This document shows, piece after piece, positions 1 to 11,757 of a DNA stretch of 64,000 nt. How positions within the stretch are numbered: position 1 is the stretch's first letter; each line of letters begins with the position of its first letter. Under the pieces are notes generated by a model, which saw only the letters and a list, made by a program, of their open reading frames with translations, was not told where the DNA came from and made no database searches. The DNA lies in the NCBI GenBank assembly GCA_029255685.2, contig CM055317.2, positions 68,251,460-68,315,459 of the forward strand. Reading direction: 5' to 3'. This DNA comes from Silene conica. Taxonomy: Eukaryota; Streptophyta; Magnoliopsida; Caryophyllales; Caryophyllaceae. Made by a program: the position numbers and the translations under genes.

Positions 1-662
1 AATCACCTATAACCACCTCCACTTAGCCGCCCAACTTAAGCTTAAAATGGTCCTCATTTTATAAAATTGTCAATTGTATAATTGTTCATAATGTGACATC
101 TTATATGTCACAAGGTAATAAAATACAATTATCTTAATTTAAAACATATAAATATTTATCAAATGAATATTGTATATAATTAAATAAATCATATTTATCA
201 ATTGACAAGTAATTCGTAATTACTAGTATAAAATGATTACTTTCGATAATCGTCAATACGATTTACAACCTTTGTATTAATACACAACCCGATTCATTCT
301 AATTACGATATTGTAAAATATCGTTCATTGTTTAACAACTGACACGTTTCAATTTTAAACATAAATCTTACAATAAGATTTAACCTCTGATTTCTCGATA
401 TACGAGTTTTAAGGAATATGATCAAATCGTATCAATATACATTTGATCACTTTATCAATTAAGGGAATTGTCCTATAGGTGTGACCTAAAGGGATCAACT
501 GACCACCACCGTCATACGACAGTAATGTCAAACTCTAGGTAGCCAATCACTACCGATTAATGTTGGTCAGTTGACTAATATAATTCGTATCATCCCTTGC
601 GCATTCTTGTCATGAGATTTAATTCCGTGATCGCACTATTGTTGAGGACACCTTTCCCAACA
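1..662 (-). repeat. 3' LTR of the outer retrotransposon, truncated by the window edge
   Basis: This matches 19010-19671 base for base apart from about 8 substitutions seen by eye. It ends in CCCAACA at 662. Part of it (about 470-580) resembles part of the inner element's LTR (about 2268-2400), sharing TCCTATAGGTGTGAC, so the two families are related. Confidence 0.9.
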
Positions 663-1447
663 ATCTCCAACTTGTCCTCGACAAGTGTGCCTCACCAATT
701 CTCTTGTCCTATTACAATCTCCCACTCAATGCAAGGTGTCTCTCTGAGGTCGTACTTGCATTCGATCTTATCATGAGTGGTTTCCTCGATCTGGAGAATA
801 ACTGTTTGACCGGAATTATCTACCATAGATACCTTCCGAGCGTGGCCACACATTTCCAGTTAACTTCTCCTCGAGTGGCCTTGAGATTTGAACAACCCTG
901 ACAAGGAGTGGACAATTTCTATCGCACCACTTCCTTCAACTAGTCACAGTCAGTCACAACTCACAACCCAAAGCAATCCCATTTGACTCCAGTTACGAAA
1001 AGTCGTAGAGAATGGATCAAGGTTATGCCTAAACTGTACCATCTTGGGAGAGTAGTCTTTAGTCTAAGAATTGACTCATAAGAATACTATAGCAGCTCTC
1101 GCCACGACCCGGCTATTATAAAATTTCCAGAACTCTATAAGCGGTCACTTTGCCCGACAGAGTGTCTCTTGCAGTCTGCCTATGTGATCGACTAGTCATC
1201 ACATATGACTCTATGGCACTTGAACTTGCCATCAGTCGCCTCACATTCTAGTCGCTTTGAGACGTCACCTCATGTAAGCGGCTAGGGGCTATACTAAGTC
1301 AATCCAGTTCACTTTATGGGGTTCAATATTGTCTCTTACAACCCATTTAGATTTTGACAAAGTATCCTTTTATTTTGAGTTAATTATAACTCAAATGACA
1401 TTGTCATGCAAAAACAGTCAATACTATTTCATTGCATTTGATGCACG
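663..1447 (-). other. Outer element 3' internal region with polypurine tract at 663-673
   Basis: No open frame of note. Read on the minus strand, the bases touching the LTR are AAGTTGGAGAT, a plausible polypurine tract for plus-strand priming. The stretch is recognisably similar to the 3' untranslated part of the inner element at 2459-3329: a shared GAGTGGTTTCC, then CATTTCAGTT, then CTCCTCGAGTGGCC in the same order. It is cut at 1447 by the inner element and resumes at 10172. Confidence 0.65.
1443..1447. repeat. Target-site duplication of the inner Copia element, left (GCACG)
   Basis: GCACG here and ACACG at 10172-10176 flank the TG...CA ends of the inner element. Four of five bases match, which fits an aged 5-bp duplication. 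Confidence 0.6.
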
Positions 1448-2458
1448 TGTGGGGAATATAACATGTATTCGCCCTAAACATGAAGGATTATAACGAATTT
1501 TACAGTTGTGAATTATGGTCATAAGATAATTAAAAACATGAAAAGCAATACAACCTTGGGTCCTTACTTGAATATGCCTAAGAACAGGAATTAAAGTAAA
1601 TTCCCTCCTATAACTTGCACCCAAGACTTTGTTTAAGATGATGTCGCGTGTGCTAGAAAGACTCTCCAATTGCCTTGCAATATGGGGAGAGTATTGTGAG
1701 TTTTGATGTGAGATCTGAGTTTTGGGAAGAGGCAGTTCACCAAAACCCTAGTTTTTCTTTGAGATTTGTTTTATCAGTAAAACAGTCAAAGAAGCAGTCA
1801 CCTGACAAAAGGAGAATTCTTCTCCTTTTGTATTACACGGCCGATCGACTCCCATTGGGGTAAGAGTGGGCTTTCCACTTTTACCTTATCCTAATGTGTA
1901 ATTCGACCCAATTTGCTAAAATATAATTCGCGGGTTTTATTTATAAATCGCACACATGTTATCAGATATTAATGCAGTCGATGTATTAATAATGGTCTGA
2001 TAAAATTACGATATTGTATAATTACCCAAATTAATATAACTGTTTATATTAATACGCGAATACACTATTTAATTAAATATAACCGTTTATATTTAATTTA
2101 CGAATTAATCATGTAATCCGTGTTAGCTAAAATTATTTAATCCGTATTAAATAATAATCTCAACATCTTATTGACTAATTTAATAGTCAATACCTCTGAC
2201 TAACTGTTTAGTCGTATCCGGCATAAATGTGACTGTATTTTCATACCTTCACATCTCTCAAACGTGTCCTATAGGTGTGACGTATAGGGACCAGTTGATC
2301 AACGCCATCCGTATGAAAATAACGTCAAACTTATCTAGCAAGCCAACCGTTATTGATAAACGTGGATCAACTGATAATAATACTGAAGTATGCCCTTGTG
2401 ATCCTTTAAGAGATTTAGTAAGTCATTGTACTAACTGTCAAGGACATCAGCCCCAACA
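1448..2458 (-). repeat. 3' LTR of the inner Copia element
   Basis: 1,011 bp, starting TGTGGGGAATATAAC and ending AGCCCCAACA, nearly identical to 9161-10171. The short open frames inside it recur in both LTR copies and are not genes. Confidence 0.93.
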
Positions 2459-3329
2459 ATCTCCCACTTGTCCGTACAAGGGTATGTGCAATGACGTTAT
2501 CGCACTACATGTGGACTGTGGAGGACACAAGCTCCAACAAACTCCCACTTGTCCGTACAAGTATAGGTGCGATAACCGATTCTCATATCCTTTTAAAATT
2601 TCTCGCACTCAATGTAAGACAATTTGCAAATCCTTATTCGCAAAGGTCGTATCTCACAAGCGATCTGTATCAAGAGTGGTTTCCCCGACTAGAGAGTAAC
2701 TTAACTGATAAAATGAATCTGTATTCGAGCATGGCCATGCATTTCAGTTACTACTCCTCGAGTGGCCCTGAGAAATGATAAAATCCTGATAAGGGTTTGG
2801 ATATTTCCCTCAACTCGAATCCTGCCGATGTAAGCGCAGCATGAAATAACCCAGAAAAAATCCTCTTAGCCCCTGTTACGGAAGACCGTGGGAAAGAAAC
2901 CAAAGTTACCAAAAATCTGCCTTAATCTCAAGAGACAGTTGAACGTCAAAAGACTCGACTCTAAGGAACACTATGGAGGTCCTATCCACGACCTGACACC
3001 CAATGTTATAAAACATTTTGGACTCCATGACGTTGTCACGGGGTGTCCTACGAGATATCCGTATAACTCGCCTTTGTGATTGGTCAGTCAACTGTTTGAC
3101 TTATGGCTCGTTGAACCCACCATCAACCAACGTCATAAAATGATTACCTGAGTTATCAGCTCATGTGGGTAATCAAGGACTAAAACGATGTAATGTTAAT
3201 CAGTTCACTTTGTAGTGTTCAAAATTGGCGTACAATTCCACATGAAAAACAAAACATTATATATCATAACAATGAGGTTGAATAAAGTACACGAGAAAAT
3301 GAATTATTACATGAATTCATAAAAGAGTA
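2459..3329 (-). other. Inner element polypurine tract and 3' untranslated region
   Basis: Touching the LTR, the minus strand reads AAGTGGGAGAT (2459-2469), a typical Copia purine tract. A second copy of the adjoining motif (CTCCCACTTGTCCGTACAAG) begins at about 2543, so the PPT-proximal segment is partly duplicated within 80 bp. The rest is noncoding to the RNase H stop at 3330. Open frames on the plus strand here have no recognisable domain. Confidence 0.7.
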
Positions 3330-4115
3330 CTACAACTTAGGAACACATCTAATTCCCATGGAATGAATGTGCCATTCATGCTTATCACGTGGTAATGCTT
3401 TTATGAGAGGATCAGCTATGTTGTCATCCGTAGCTATCTTATCAATAAATATCTCCTTTTGCTCCACGTAATCTCTGATGAGATGAGCTTTCCGTTGTAC
3501 ATGTCTAGCCTTGTTGCTAGACTTATGCTCCTTAGCTTGGAAGATGACACCTTTATTGTCACAATAAACGGTGATCGGGTCATTCGAACTAGGCACTACG
3601 GATAGTCCTTGTAAGAATTGACGCATCCATATTGCTTCCTTAGCTGCTTCCGAAGCGGCATAGTACTCGGACTCAGTTGTAGAATCTGCTGTAACACTCT
3701 GTTTAGAAGTTTTCCAGCTGACAGCAGCGCCATTAAGAGTAAAAACGAATCCAGACTGAGATTTCGAGTCGTCTCGATCCGTTTGGAAGCTAGCATCTGC
3801 GTAACCCATGGCGCAGAGCGTCGAGTCGCCTCCGTAAGTCAATCCCCAATCTTTAGTCCTCCGTAGGTACTTAAGAATGTTTTTCACGGTCATCCAGTGT
3901 TGTTCACCTGGATGAGCTTGGAATCGGCTTGTCATACTCAACGCATATGCAACGTCTGGACGTGTGCATATCATGGCATACATGATCGATCCTATTGCCG
4001 AAGCATAAGGAATATGACTCTTGTGCTCTTTCTCTTCCAATGTCTTAGTTTCTTGAGACTTGCTCAAGTGAAGCCCAATAGTCATAGGAAGGAACCCTTT
4101 CTTGGAGTTCGTCAT
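3330..4115 (-). pseudogene. Copia pol fragment: end of reverse transcriptase and RNase H
   Basis: A 261-residue open frame. It begins within the connection region (NSKKGFLPM) and continues into the Copia RNase H domain: SAIGSIMYAMICTRPDVAYA, then GYADASFQTD with a catalytic Asp, then TADSTTESEYYAASEAAKEA with the catalytic Glu, then VYCDNKGVI with another Asp. It ends MGIRCVPKL at the stop, typical of the polyprotein C-terminus. It is separated from the reverse transcriptase frame by a frameshift at about 4116-4135, so in the living ancestor both were one polyprotein. This domain degrades the RNA strand during cDNA synthesis. Confidence 0.9.
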
Positions 4116-4117
4116 GC

Positions 4118-4954
4118 TTAATCTCTTAGGATCTTATCTATATAAGACTCCTGACTGAGAGACAACATCCGTCGTGATCTATTCCTGTAGATACGGATGC
4201 CCAAAATTCTTTGTGCCTCTCTCAGATCTTTCATCTGGAAATGGTTTTTCAACCATGCTTTAACCGAAGAAATGAGAGGTATGTCATTCCCAATCAAGAG
4301 TATGTCATCGACATACAGTACTAGGAAGACAATCTTGCTCCCACTCGACTTGATATAGAGACATGGTTCCTCGACTGATCGAATGAACCCATTCTCTTTT
4401 ATCACTTGGTCGAAGCGATGATTCCAACTCCGTGATGCTTGCTTAAGTCCATAGATGGAACGCTTAAGCTTGCAGACCTTCTTAGGATGTACTGGATCAA
4501 TAAAACCCCCAGGTTGTACCATGTACAACTCTTCCTCCAAATAACCGTTTAAGAAGGAGGTTTTAACGTCCATTTGCCATATTTCATAGTCATGAAATGC
4601 GGCGATCGCTAAGATAATCCAAATGGAACGTAGCATGACTACGGGTGCAAATATCTCATCGTAGTGCAAGCCTGACACTTGGGTGAAACCTTTAGCAACT
4701 AGTCTTGCCTTGTGGATATCTTGTTGTCCTTCCACGGCATGCTTTATCTTGTAAAGCCATTTGCATTGAAGGGGGTGTACCTTTGCAGGTAGGTCCACAA
4801 GATCCCACACGTTGTTCTCATACACGGAGTCCATCTCGGATTGCATGGCTTCTAGCCACAGCTTTGAGTCAGAACTAGTCATGGCACCTTTATAGGTTGT
4901 GGGTTCATCACCCTCTAGGAGTAAGACGTCATCTATGTCATGTTCCTCGACCAT
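4118..4954 (-). pseudogene. Copia pol fragment: reverse transcriptase
   Basis: A 278-residue open frame holding the Ty1/Copia reverse transcriptase (RVT_2). Visible landmarks are WLYKIKHAVEG, KARLVAKGFTQ, QMDVKTSFLNGYLEEELYM with a catalytic Asp, SIYGLKQASRSW, and LYVDDILLIGND carrying the YVDD box. The frame overlaps the integrase frame (to 4933) in a different phase, which reveals a single-base indel at about 5010-5020. The 3' end runs into a stop at about 4118 through a second indel. All catalytic residues that can be read are present, so the lesions look recent. Confidence 0.92.
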
Positions 4955-5965
4955 ACCAATGTATCTGTCCGGAGGAATAGAGACTCTTCCCGACCTCCTA
5001 GGTTCCTCAGGAAAATATCTACCGCACCCTCGGTTGAAGGACCTGTTTCCTCCAATGTTTGCTCGGTAGTTGGTTCTTGAATCTCCGATAGATCGAAGGT
5101 TCTATTACTCGACTTGTTCTCGAGAAATTCTTTCTCTAAGAACGTTGCACTAGCCGCAGCAAAAACACGTTGTTCGGTTGGCGAGTAGAAGTAATGACCA
5201 AAAGTTCCCTTTGGATAGCCTATAAAGTATGTCTTGACCGATCGCGGGCCGAGCTTATCCTCGTGTCTCCACTTGACATAAGCCTCGCAGCCCCAAACCC
5301 GAATAAAGGACAAGTTAGGGACCGTTCCCTTCCATAATTCGTATGGAGTCTTGTCAACAGCTTTAGACGGACTTCGGTTAAGTATTAGAGCGGCCGACAA
5401 AAGAGCATAGCCCCACAATGAATCAGGCACAACGGTGTGACTCATCATGGATCGAACCATATCAAGTAGAGTTCGATTTCTCCGTTCGGACACACCATTT
5501 AATTGTGGTGTTCTAGGTGGAGTCAACTGTAGAACGATGCCACAGTTTTTAAGGTGTTGATCAAACTCGTGAGAAAGATATTCGCCACCACGATCAGACC
5601 GAAGTGCTTTAATCTTTCTGCCCAGTTGGTTCTGTACCCGATTCTGGTATTCTTTGAACTTGTCAAAGGATTCACTTTTATGTTTCATTAAGTAGACATA
5701 GCCATATCTACTCAAATCATCCGTGAAAGTGATGAAATACCTATAGCCTTCTTGTGCGTTGATCGACATAGGGCCACATACATCCGTATGTATGAGTCCT
5801 AATAGGTCGGCAGCGCGCATTCCAACACCTTTGAAGGAAATACGAGTCATCTTACCGATGAGACATGATTCACACGTGTCATATGATTCGAAATCAAAGG
5901 CCGAGATAGCTCCATTCTGTATGAGTTGTTTTACGCGTTTCTCATTTATATGTCCCATACGGCAG
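4933..5965 (-). pseudogene. Copia pol fragment: integrase
   Basis: It begins with the HHCC zinc-binding region (MGHINEKRVKQL, then CESCLIGK). The DDE core follows: Asp in LIHTDVCGP, Asp in ALRSDRGGEYLS, Glu in NGVSERRNRTLLDMV. The C-terminal part has the usual GCEAYVKW and FIGYPKGT segments. Just upstream at about 5966-5970 a TAG stands where relatives have Trp (QTYL-stop-HCRMGHINE), so this frame is cut off from the 5' part of pol by one nonsense change. The frame is lost at its 3' end through an indel at about 5010-5020. The role is insertion of element cDNA into host DNA. Confidence 0.92.
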
Positions 5966-5967
5966 TG

Positions 5968-6333
5968 CTATAGGTAAGTTTGATCTTTGTCACCAACCTT
6001 TAACTTCTTGTTATTCACGTGTAATATTTCGGTGGTTTTATCTAAAACATAAATTTCATTCATGGAAACTGCCTTGCCATATATCATATTGTGTAACGAG
6101 AAAATACAGCTATTATTCTCTATTACATATGAAAATCCGAGTTTGTCAAGTGCAGAAACTGAAATAATGTTTTTGGATAAACTAGCAACATAGTAACAGT
6201 TATATAAAGATAACTCGAATCCACTTGGAATCTGGATCACGTATGTTCCCCTCGAGACTGCAGCAACACGTGCTCCATTCCCGACACGCAGGTCAACCTC
6301 ACCCTTGATGAGGGGTTCTTGGTTTCGGAGGCC
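5968..6333 (-). pseudogene. Copia pol fragment: protease to pre-integrase linker
   Basis: An open stretch in the same frame as gag, lying between two TAG codons (6334-6336 and 5968-5970). It contains the segment typical between protease and integrase in plant Copia elements: a GLRNQEPLIKGEVDLRVGNG-like run, then IQIPSGFELSLYNCYYV, then LSKNIISVSALDKLGFSY. It is not an independent gene. Confidence 0.85.
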
Positions 6334-7368
6334 CTACACATGATTACATAGATGAGAACCACAACCAGTATCTAGTACCCAAGTTCCGTAACTTGCATGG
6401 TTAATCTCAATCATGTGAATAAAAGAAGAAGAAGAAGAAGACATACCAACAGGAATAACGCGGCCTGCTTTAATGTCCTCCCGATACACGGGGCATGTGC
6501 GCCTCCAATGCCCAGTCTTGTGGCAATGGTGGCATTCCATGCTAGTATCTTTACTCTTTGTCTTGCCCTGTGAGTTGCTCGACTCACCTGGCCCACTCTT
6601 AGTAAATTCTGACTTCTTAAACTTGGGCTTACCTACTGCTAGGTCGCCTTGAGCTTTAGCTTTCCCTTTACCTTTCCCTTTACTGGAGATCATGAGAACA
6701 TCGTGCTTCACGCTCCCACTTAATTTCAGATCCTTCTCGGTCTGTACGAGAAGGGAATGGAGCTCATGAGGATTCTTCTTCGTGTCGTTCATGTAATAGT
6801 TGGCCCTGAAGAGGGCGAACCCATCATGAAGCGAATGAAGCATTCGATCAACGATTATGTTCTCACTGATCTTGCAGTTTAGGCTCTCCAGTTTCTCGAT
6901 ATTCTCAATCATGTTGAGAATATGTGGGCTAACAGCTTGGCCCTTCTGGAGTTTCGCCTCAAAGAAGCGACAGGTATGCTCATAAGAAACGATTCTCGGA
7001 GCTTTCGAGAATTCGTTAGTGAGCGTGGTGAAAATCTTGTTTGCACCATGGGAGATGAAGCGTCTTTGCAAATTGGATTCCATTGCATAGATGAGTACGT
7101 TCTTTATCGCACCCGCTTCCATGACGAAGTCGCTATGAGCGTGAACTTCGTTAGCTCTAGCTCCAGTTCCTGGGTGTGCCGGAATTGGCTCAGTTAAATA
7201 CTTGAGCTTTCCGTCAGCAATGGCAGCATTCCGTAACGCTGCCTCCCAGTCAGAGAAGTTTGACCCATCATTCCTCAGTCTAGTAGACTGATTCATGGAG
7301 TCCATGAAGGCTTTTAGCCAGGATTCACGTGCTAGCTTGGCACTTGGCATTGGGTCTTCACCAGCCAT
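6334..7368 (-). pseudogene. Copia gag and start of protease
   Basis: 344 residues from ATG at 7368. The N-terminal half is a UBN2-type capsid domain: LRNDGSNFSDWEAALRNA, then KLKYLTEPIP, then the region around EHTCRFFEAKLQKGQAV. A basic Lys/Gly-rich linker is followed by a CCHC zinc knuckle, CHHCHKTGHWRRTC (Cys-X2-Cys-X4-His-X4-Cys), for RNA binding. The frame runs on into the aspartic protease active site (VLDTGCGSHLCNHV) and stops at a TAG where related elements read through (a likely CAG-to-TAG change). Gag packages the genomic RNA in virus-like particles. The outer element's gag is clearly related. Confidence 0.92.
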
Positions 7369-9146
7369 TAGCTATACAGCAGTTTAATTGATCGTGTTCT
7401 ACACTGAAAAGAAGATAAAAACAAAACCATATAAGCAACTCATCGTTGTGATTTAAGTCTATTTTAAATTGTATTTAAACTCGTAGACTCATGCATTTAT
7501 ATAATTGATCTCCCTCAAGAATTATATAAATGATCCCAAGACTCAATTTCCGTATATTGATAAGCCCACAGCTTGGCTAATTCCACCGTTGGAACTCTTG
7601 GTCGATAGATTTCCGTAAATCCTATCTATTAGTCCATCACAGTCGCTAGATAGTATCGAGTGACCACAATGTTGAGATAAAATAAATCATTTGTTCCCAC
7701 TTACCCGACGTAGAAGGGGTCATATTATGCCTACCGACGAAGAAGGGATTTATGGGAGTCTGATTTACAAAGACTAGTCTCAATTTTTGGTTATACGTGG
7801 AAGACCCCATCAACTTATATTTATCCATTTTAAGTGAACTAATATCTAGCATATACGTGAATGAATGAAATAAAGTGATGGCTTTGCATTTGACATGTGA
7901 CATCTGTATTGTCACAGAAAACTAACGCGTGACCTCTACATGAGTTAGTTTTCAGACATGTTATAGGTGGTTTGGTTTTAGGCGGAATATGATGCAAGCT
8001 ATTATCGATGAAAGCATAAAATAAATGCAATAAACGTAAATAAAAGTCCTAGTGTGGCCTATCCTACCAAAATAAACATAAAACAACTTTGGAATCCACT
8101 GTTGGACCCTAGAAGCTTGTCTTGATGTTCCACCTTGGTCTTTGCAGCGGGAGTGAGCATCCGGTCTCCGTCTTTGGTCTTCACAAAATTACTAATTTAA
8201 ATTACAAAATTAAACCTATTTACATTCTAATTTAAATACAAAAGTAATTACATGGCAAAAACCCAAAACGGAGATACAAGATCTCAAAATTACAAGCAAG
8301 ATTGTGTTCCATCATTACGGTAACACAATCTACTAAGGCCACACTAAGTTACAACCGTTTGCAAAAATTAAATACGTTATAGAAAGCCTTCAAGGCATTC
8401 AACAATACGATAAATAAAATGCATCAACTAAAATTAAAATTCATTCATGACATAATACTGTTATTATGATTAACAAATTTTACCAAACCACCTTACGAGA
8501 TTAAAATCATGTGATTATACCGTTTTAATCACTTCAATTTTAATAAATTTATAATCCATTATTTTAAACTGTTTTAAAATAACATGTATCATGCGAGAGT
8601 GAACCGTTTCACAAAATTAATATACTATTTCTGTATATAGCATATTACTTATGGCCAAGGGAAAATAAGACAAGTTATTTTCGAAAAATAAAACGCCTGT
8701 ATACAGTAACGTGGTCGACCGACCATCTGCCAGTCAAAAACAGAATTCCTGTAACAGCACCAGGTCGACCGACCTATTAACCAGGTCGACCGACCTCCAA
8801 ACAGGAAAAACGAGTTAATGAAAAAAAAAACGCAAAACTCAAGTTTTGAGAACCAAAACAAGTTTTTACTTTTTAATCTTTGATTTAAAACGTGTAAATC
8901 AAAATTAAACAACAACAAGATTCACATAATGCTAAAAATATCGATTAATTAACAATATGTAAACAAGAATCGAAAGCAAGATCGATTACTCACAAAAAGA
9001 AAACTGCCGAAACAGAAAATCCACGCAGGAGTCGGTCGATCGACCGCAACAGGAGGTCGATCGACCCACACGGCGACAAAAACGCTATTTTCAAAATTTT
9101 AATTAAAACTTATGAAAAACACAAAAGTATAAAATTCGTGGCCTTG
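7369..9146 (-). other. Inner element 5' leader between PBS and gag
   Basis: About 1.8 kb with no coding domain. The segment at about 7680-7860 resembles the outer element's leader at about 16300-16470 (a shared CCCACTTACCC, then GAAGAAGGGATT, then AGTCTCAAT). Close to the PBS it carries five copies of a GGTCGAYCGACC-type palindrome-rich motif, at 8713, 8763, 8784, 9034 and 9055. Confidence 0.7.
9034..9066. promoter_or_regulatory. Two perfect GGTCGATCGACC palindromes next to the PBS
   Basis: Perfect 12-bp palindromes lie at 9034-9045 and 9055-9066, about 80-110 bases downstream of the PBS in the transcript. Palindromes in this position can form loop-loop contacts between two genomic RNAs. That role is inference only. 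Confidence 0.4.
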
Positions 9147-9158
9147 GCTCTGATACCA
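9147..9158 (-). other. Primer-binding site (initiator Met tRNA) of the inner element
   Basis: The minus strand reads TGGTATCAGAGC, the standard plant Copia site for priming by the initiator Met tRNA 3' end. It starts two bases past the 5' LTR end at 9161. Confidence 0.95.
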
Positions 9159-9160
9159 CT

Positions 9161-10171
9161 TGTGGGGAATATAACATGTATTCGCCCTAAACATGAAGGA
9201 TTGTAACGAATTTTACAGTTGTGAATTATGGTCATAAGATAATTAAAAACATGAAAAGCAATACAACCTTGGGTCCTTGCTTGAATATGCCTAAGAACAG
9301 GAATTAAAGTAAATTCCCTCCTATAACTTGCACCCAAGACTTTGTTTAAGATGATGTCGCGTGTTCTAGAAAGGCTCTCCAATTGCCTTGCAATATGGGG
9401 AGAGTATTGTGAGTTTTGATGTGAGATCTGAGTTTTGGGAAGAGGCAGTTCACCAAAACCCTAGTTTTTCTTTGAGATTTGTTTTATCAGTAAAACAGTC
9501 AAAGAAGCAGTCACCTGACAAAAGCAGAATTCTTCTCCTTTTGTATTACACGGCCGGTCGACTCCCATTAGGGTAAGAGTGGGCTTTCCACTCTTACCTT
9601 ATCCTAATGTGTAATTCGACCCAATTTGCTAAAATATAATTCGCGGGTTTTATTTATAAATCGCACACATGTTATCAGAGATTAATGCAATCGATGTATT
9701 AATAATGGTCTGATAAAATTACGATATTGTATAATTACCCAAATTAATATAACTGTTTATATTAATACGCGAATACACTATTTAATTAAATATAACCGTT
9801 TATATTTAATTTACGAATTAATCATGTAATCCGTGTTAGCTAAAATTATTTAATCCGTATTAAATAATAATCTCAACATCTTATTGACTAATTTAATAGT
9901 CAATACCTCTGACTAACTGTTTAGTCGTATCCGGCATAAATTTGACTGTATTTTCATACCTTCACATCTCTCAAACGTGTCCTATAGGTGTGACGTATAG
10001 GGACCAGTTGATCACCGACATCCGTATGACAATAACGTCAAACTTATCTAGCAAGCCAACCGTTATTGATAAACGTGGATCAACTGATAATAATACTGAA
10101 GTATGCCCTTGTGATCCTTTAAGAGATTTAGTAAGTCATTGTACTAACTGTCAAGGACACTAGCCCCAACA
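9161..10171 (-). repeat. 5' LTR of the inner Copia element
   Basis: 1,011 bp bounded by TG...CA, about 98 percent identical by eye to 1448-2458. On the minus strand it should hold the promoter. I did not fix a TATA box with confidence. Confidence 0.93.
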
Positions 10172-11757
10172 ACACGATCAGCAATTTGTATTAGTGTTTT
10201 ACGAATAAACCTTTTATTCATGATTCTAAAACTTACAAATTTTGGTCTCCTTCCATCTCATATTATCTCATATAATATGATCTTATTTGAGCACACATCT
10301 AGAAGTCATTCTAGATCTTGAGTTCCCTTTTCTGAGGGAAGCTCCCACTGTTATCTTATAACTCATGACGTATGGATATATTAGAGGGATTAAAGAATCA
10401 CTCAAAATTACCTAGTCCCTTATGTACTGAAATCTCTATTGTAGTCATTAATGATTTCATCATTTTTATAATTTTCAAACATCTTGGCTAAATTATCAAG
10501 GTTATTCATATCTAACCATTTTTATTTCTAATGGGCGACCTTTTATTATCAATATAATAAACCTTCCCGTAAAGCTCCATTATCTTATGAAATATGGTAT
10601 TTGTTCATCTAGAATTGAGAACCTCTTATTCTTTACACTTTAAAGAATCACCAATCCTCTCTAAATGGTAGGTTCAATTCTTTAATGAATATCGCTCCCA
10701 CTAAAAACAATATCACTCGATCTCTTGAATGAACCTTTCATTTCTCGCATGTAAATCTTTATTTATCACTTGAATCATTATCACTATCACTATCCCTATA
10801 GTGGTCCATCTTTATTCAATCGACATCTCATGAATTCCTAACATCACTTTTCGATACAACATATACTACTGTCGGGGGAACTGAGATGATTTCTTCTCTT
10901 TTATCTTATAATTTTAGAATAAACATTTGTTAAGGAACCGTTTTCCTTCCGATTTCATACGGGGTTTCTTGTATCCTCTCTTTGAAACAATGAACATAAG
11001 GAACATGTCCTCTAGTGTCCTCTAGTAGTTTTTCAGTGTCCTCTCGTAGTTTCTTTGTTTCTTCATTTAGGGTTCTTCTTCAAACTCCCATGTGGGATTC
11101 TTCTCTAAGATCCTACATTTATATAATTGGTTTGCGGGCGAAAATCTTTCTCCCACTCTATCCTTTTAACAATAACCTTTATTCGTATAAGGATAGCTAT
11201 TTTTGATTTAACCAATGTATGTGAATGATTGAAAAGTTACATAGATGTGTTGAACTCATCCTCATTTTCACTTAAAATGAAAATCTTATAATGAACTAAT
11301 GATGTCTCAATTTGATTGAAAGTATCTCATGGGGTGTAGTTCTCCGTTTTAATCAACACTTTGATTATATTATATTGATCGTATCAATGTTTATTGCGTG
11401 ACAAGATCACTATTATTCATGTTTTAACAAGGTATGCAATTTATTTTAGAAATCAAGTAATTGATTAAGAACAAAAGTAGTGACTTGGGTTTAAAACCAA
11501 GTCACTAATACCCAAAACTACAACTATTGTTTTAGGATTTGAATCCTTGTCTTACAAGAAAATAAATTGTTCTAAAATGCAAAATATGAAAGAAGATAAT
11601 ATGAAAATTAGAGCCTAGCTCTTCAAGTCTTCGATCAATTGGATGCTACCATAGTCATCCAAATAAGGAACTTCATGCTTCCTTCTCCTTGCCCTTATCA
11701 TTAGGAGGTGGCCCTTTAAAACAATTAAAAAGGGTAAATATCAACAAGTTTGTATCA
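10172..11757 (-). other. Noncoding internal DNA of the outer element, in the place of pol
   Basis: ACACG at 10172-10176 is the right target duplication of the inner element. The following 1.6 kb occupies the place where pol should lie between gag and the 3' end. It is AT-rich, with many stops in all frames, and no pol motif could be read on either strand. Scattered GCTCCCACT-type runs recall the 3' untranslated part of these elements. Confidence 0.6.

Larger units (their letters stand above)
1448..10171 (-). mobile_element. Inner Copia-type LTR retrotransposon, full length, pol-bearing, decayed
   Basis: An 8,724-bp element with two 1,011-bp LTRs (1448-2458 and 9161-10171), both TGTGGGG...CCCCAACA. 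It has a primer-binding site at 9147-9158 and a purine tract at 2459-2469. On the minus strand the order is gag, protease, integrase, reverse transcriptase, RNase H, which is the Ty1/Copia order. By eye the LTRs differ at about 16 of 1,011 sites (about 1.6 percent). Two nonsense codons and two frameshifts break the polyprotein, so this copy cannot make an intact one. It sits inside the 3' half of the outer element in the same orientation. The Copia lineage was not assigned. Confidence 0.93.

Noticed and set aside
2229-2699. 156-residue Cys-containing frame
   Set aside because: It starts in the inner element's LTR and crosses the purine tract into noncoding DNA. A shortened version occurs in the other LTR, so it is repeat-derived.
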